Below, one piece after another: positions 22,622-24,874 of a stretch of 24,874 bases of DNA. The notes beneath the pieces were generated by a model. That model worked only from the letters and a program-made list of their open reading frames with translations, was not told where the DNA came from and did not search any database. Each line of letters begins with the position of its first letter. The stretch's first letter is position 1. A program made the position numbers and the translations under genes. Origin of the DNA: a virus; the IMG/VR virus record IMGVR_UViG_3300012017_000065, positions 1 to 24,874 of that record; one strand, given 5' to 3'.

Positions 22622-24406
22622 CTATTTATCCGGAGGCGGCGTGTACCGAATGACGCCGGCGATGGTCGCCATACAAAGCAGCATGGCCGACGTGTCCAGG
22701 CCGTGGTTGGGCGCGTTACTGCGCACCTCGCGCCACTCCCAAACGCCGGATCGGACCTCTACCTTCGATTCGCCCTTGAGGTGCTCGAGGTAGAGCGGGT
22801 TCGCGTCGGTGGGAATTTCCCACTTTAGATCGCCCTTACCATCCAGAGCCACCGCTAGCGTATCTTTGAAGTAGTCGCCGGACCACTCGTAAAAGTAGAC
22901 ATCGCCTCCGCGGTAGTCACTCACGCGCGGCTCTGAAAACGGAAAGTTGACCAGCTTGTCGCTGTGCTCGTCGCGCATGGTCCACGTCTTGCGACCATAG
23001 CCACGCATTCCTCGCCAGCCAAACTCGGCGCAATCGCGGTCCACATCGCTCGGCCGATATCCTCTGTCCTGCGCCACGCACGCATCCTGTACTTGATAGA
23101 CGCGCTGCATCTCGCGCAGCTGGTCCCGCGTGTCGATGCGGCCAAACCATAGCTGGCGATAGCGCGGACCAGTCGCCGTGCTGAACGCGCCGATCTCGCA
23201 CCACCAATGATCCAGCTGACGATCCAACGCCATAAACCGGATGACCTCGTTGTCGATCTTCTCGCCGGCACGATATTGCGCCGTCGTGTAGCCAGAGTCC
23301 TTCAGGAAAAGGTTGATCGTTTTCTTTGTAACCAGCCACGGCTTGGCCTCGCGCTTCGTTCGAAAGTCGATGCGCATCTGATCGTCGCCAGTCCGCAGTG
23401 AATGGTTCTCGGCCTCGCACCAGTCCTCCACTAGCAGGCGCATAGGACGCGAGACTAGCGCTTCGATGCGAAAGGATTGGACCTCTGCCGTGGCGTCCGG
23501 TCGCTGCGGCACATAGTGGCCGGACTTCTTCCATGCCTCGCGCGTAGCATCGGAGTCGCTCGACTCATAGCCGCAGTGAATGCAACGGAAGCGGCACGAC
23601 TCCACCGCGCGGGCCACGTCCCACGAGTTATCGTCGCGCTTCGCTGCTCGGTCCCAGACGACGCCGGCGCGATTGCTACCGTCCACTTGATCGAACGCGA
23701 TGACGTGCGGCTTGTGGCAGCTGGGACACTCTGCGTGCCACTCCTGCTGGTTGCCGGAAGTGTAGCTCGCGTGCTCCACGTTGCCGGTCTGCTCGTCCAT
23801 GATCGGAGCCTGCGACACGTTGTAAACCTTGGAGCGCCCGACCTCCTCAAACTTACTCACGCGCGCGATAGCGTGACCGTAAGTCTCTTGCCAGCGTGGA
23901 AGCCAGATCTCGTCGTTGATTTTGTAGCGGATGCTCTGGCTTTGCTGCGTCGACAGATTGGCCGCGTTTAAGGTCAGGAAGAAGCCGCCGAAGTAAATCT
24001 CGGTCGTCGTGCGGTGCGGTCCAGGTTTGGGAAGCATAGCAGCCACTGGCCGGCAACGCTCAAGCAAAGGCCAGAGCCGCGTCTTGGCGTGACGCTCTAC
24101 CATGTCGTCGGTCTGCATCGTCCAGCTGATCGGTCCCGGATCGTTCGCGATGATCCACGGCAGCCAGACATCAGCGACCAGCGTGCCGCCGATTTGAACT
24201 GCTTTGCGGAAGTGTACGCGCCGGATCAGCGGATTCTGCAGCGCCTGAAAGATTGGCACCAGCCACGGCGACAGCCGCACGTTGAATGGTCCAGGCGTGG
24301 CGTAACTCTCCGGCAGCTGCACGTTGCGACGTGCCCAGTCGTAGATTGGCGCGCGGTCGGGCTGCGAGAGTTGGAAGTCGGTTAGTAGATTTTCCTCGGC
24401 GCTCAT
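22622..24406 (-). CDS. Terminase large subunit, GpA family
   Basis: With the ATG at 24406 (ATGA overlap with the upstream gene, GGGGAG seven bases before it) the protein has 594 residues, a little shorter than lambda gpA (641). The packaging ATPase part includes F-R-K-A-V-Q-I-G-G-T (66-75) in the Walker A position and Y-K-I-N-D-E-I-W (161-168) as the Walker B-like strand. A four-cysteine set typical of GpA sits at C227-x2-C230 and C275-x2-C278. The nuclease part carries acidic residues at A-Q-D-R-G-Y (445-450) and N-H-G-L-D (567-571). It cuts and translocates DNA at the portal. No small terminase subunit is visible in the window; it is probably beyond the right edge. Confidence 0.92.
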   Translation of the reverse strand: MSAEENLLTDFQLSQPDRAPIYDWARRNVQLPESYATPGPFNVRLSPWLVPIFQALQNPLIRRVHFRKAVQIGGTLVADVWLPWIIANDPGPISWTMQTDDMVERHAKTRLWPLLERCRPVAAMLPKPGPHRTTTEIYFGGFFLTLNAANLSTQQSQSIRYKINDEIWLPRWQETYGHAIARVSKFEEVGRSKVYNVSQAPIMDEQTGNVEHASYTSGNQQEWHAECPSCHKPHVIAFDQVDGSNRAGVVWDRAAKRDDNSWDVARAVESCRFRCIHCGYESSDSDATREAWKKSGHYVPQRPDATAEVQSFRIEALVSRPMRLLVEDWCEAENHSLRTGDDQMRIDFRTKREAKPWLVTKKTINLFLKDSGYTTAQYRAGEKIDNEVIRFMALDRQLDHWWCEIGAFSTATGPRYRQLWFGRIDTRDQLREMQRVYQVQDACVAQDRGYRPSDVDRDCAEFGWRGMRGYGRKTWTMRDEHSDKLVNFPFSEPRVSDYRGGDVYFYEWSGDYFKDTLAVALDGKGDLKWEIPTDANPLYLEHLKGESKVEVRSGVWEWREVRSNAPNHGLDTSAMLLCMATIAGVIRYTPPPDK

Positions 24407-24874
24407 GCAATCGCTCCCCACTGTTCCGCCATCGCTTCAGCGATGCCAGAATAAGTCTTTGAACGTATCGCCCACCGATTCGAACTCGGCCCCAATTTGT
24501 TCTGACCACTCGGCGTTTGGTTATCCCATCGACCACTTGCCGGCATCGGCAAAACATTGGTCGGCTTTAGCAGCGGAAGATCTTTGAGCCAAAGACAAGT
24601 GCCCTTGCTTTCAGGATGACCGAACTGCCACGGCTGAATCGTTTGATCCGGCTTCCGGATCTTTGTGGAGATGCAGCCAACCGGATTCTCCAAAGCGATC
24701 TTTTCAATCGGCGCATTCAGCAACTCACGCACGAAGTCCAGCGCGCGATCTGTCTCTTGCTGCCGGCCGGAAACGCGCTTGTTCCAATGCAACCCAGAGG
24801 AACACAGATAAGTGCAAGGCGGATGTGCTATCATCAGATCCCAATGTGGCCGATCTTCTGGCCTACCCCAAAGC
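24403..24874 (-). CDS. C5-cytosine methyltransferase-like phage protein (partial, lacks N-terminus)
   Basis: The frame is open through the right window edge, so the start is missing; 156 residues are visible. W-D-L-M-I-A-H-P-P-C-T-Y-L is the motif IV-like P-P-C-T site. I-A-L-E-N-P-V-G-C-I-S is a motif VI-like E-N segment, and F-G-H-P-E-S-K-G-T-C-L-W-L-K follows. This set is characteristic of a short methyltransferase-like family found in many phages, often annotated DNA cytosine methyltransferase. It may modify phage DNA against restriction, but its activity is not certain. The stop overlaps the TerL ATG. An internal ATG at 24834 is not the real start, because family residues continue upstream of it. 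Confidence 0.68.
   Translation of the reverse strand, partial: LWGRPEDRPHWDLMIAHPPCTYLCSSGLHWNKRVSGRQQETDRALDFVRELLNAPIEKIALENPVGCISTKIRKPDQTIQPWQFGHPESKGTCLWLKDLPLLKPTNVLPMPASGRWDNQTPSGQNKLGPSSNRWAIRSKTYSGIAEAMAEQWGAIA

Overview
The window is a continuous stretch of a tailed double-stranded DNA phage or prophage (Caudoviricetes). It holds the late morphogenesis module, and every gene I can support is on the minus strand, so it reads from high to low coordinates. No host gene, tRNA, rRNA, insertion sequence, integrase or CRISPR array was seen. The lambda-like order (GpA-type terminase, gpW-like connector, lambda-type portal, prohead protease, decoration protein, major capsid protein, head-tail joining, tail terminator, tail tube, G/GT chaperones, tape measure, M/L/K/J-like tail tip), with no sheath or baseplate genes, indicates a siphovirus. 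The host cannot be named. The DNA is GC-rich and most starts lack a strong Shine-Dalgarno; genes are instead linked by ATGA overlaps.

Layout in direction of transcription: (1) 24874-24403, 3' end of a cytosine-methyltransferase-like gene cut by the window edge. (2) 24406-20144, packaging and portal: TerL, gpW-like protein, and a portal with two extra C-terminal modules. (3) 20140-15088, an insertion-like block between portal and protease: a 1262-residue repeat-rich fibre with a glycine-rich tip, a small fibre-associated protein, and three small membrane proteins (holin candidates). (4) 15068-12817, capsid: a protease with an apparent nested scaffold start, a decoration protein, and the major capsid protein, followed by a strong intrinsic terminator. 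(5) 12733-9721, three consecutive glycosyltransferase-like genes. (6) 9724-267, head-tail joining and tail genes, including a tail assembly chaperone with a clear -1 frameshift site that extends it by 53 residues into a frame open up to the tape-measure start. (7) 263-1, start of a small unknown gene cut by the left edge.

The least ordinary parts are the glycosyltransferase trio embedded in the virion assembly operon (possible virion glycosylation), the modular fibre with exact-length repeats placed in the head region, the fused portal, the nested scaffold start with a near-perfect Shine-Dalgarno, and a nearly identical leader in front of the decoration and major capsid genes. No gap between genes exceeds about 85 bases, so there is no long non-coding stretch.
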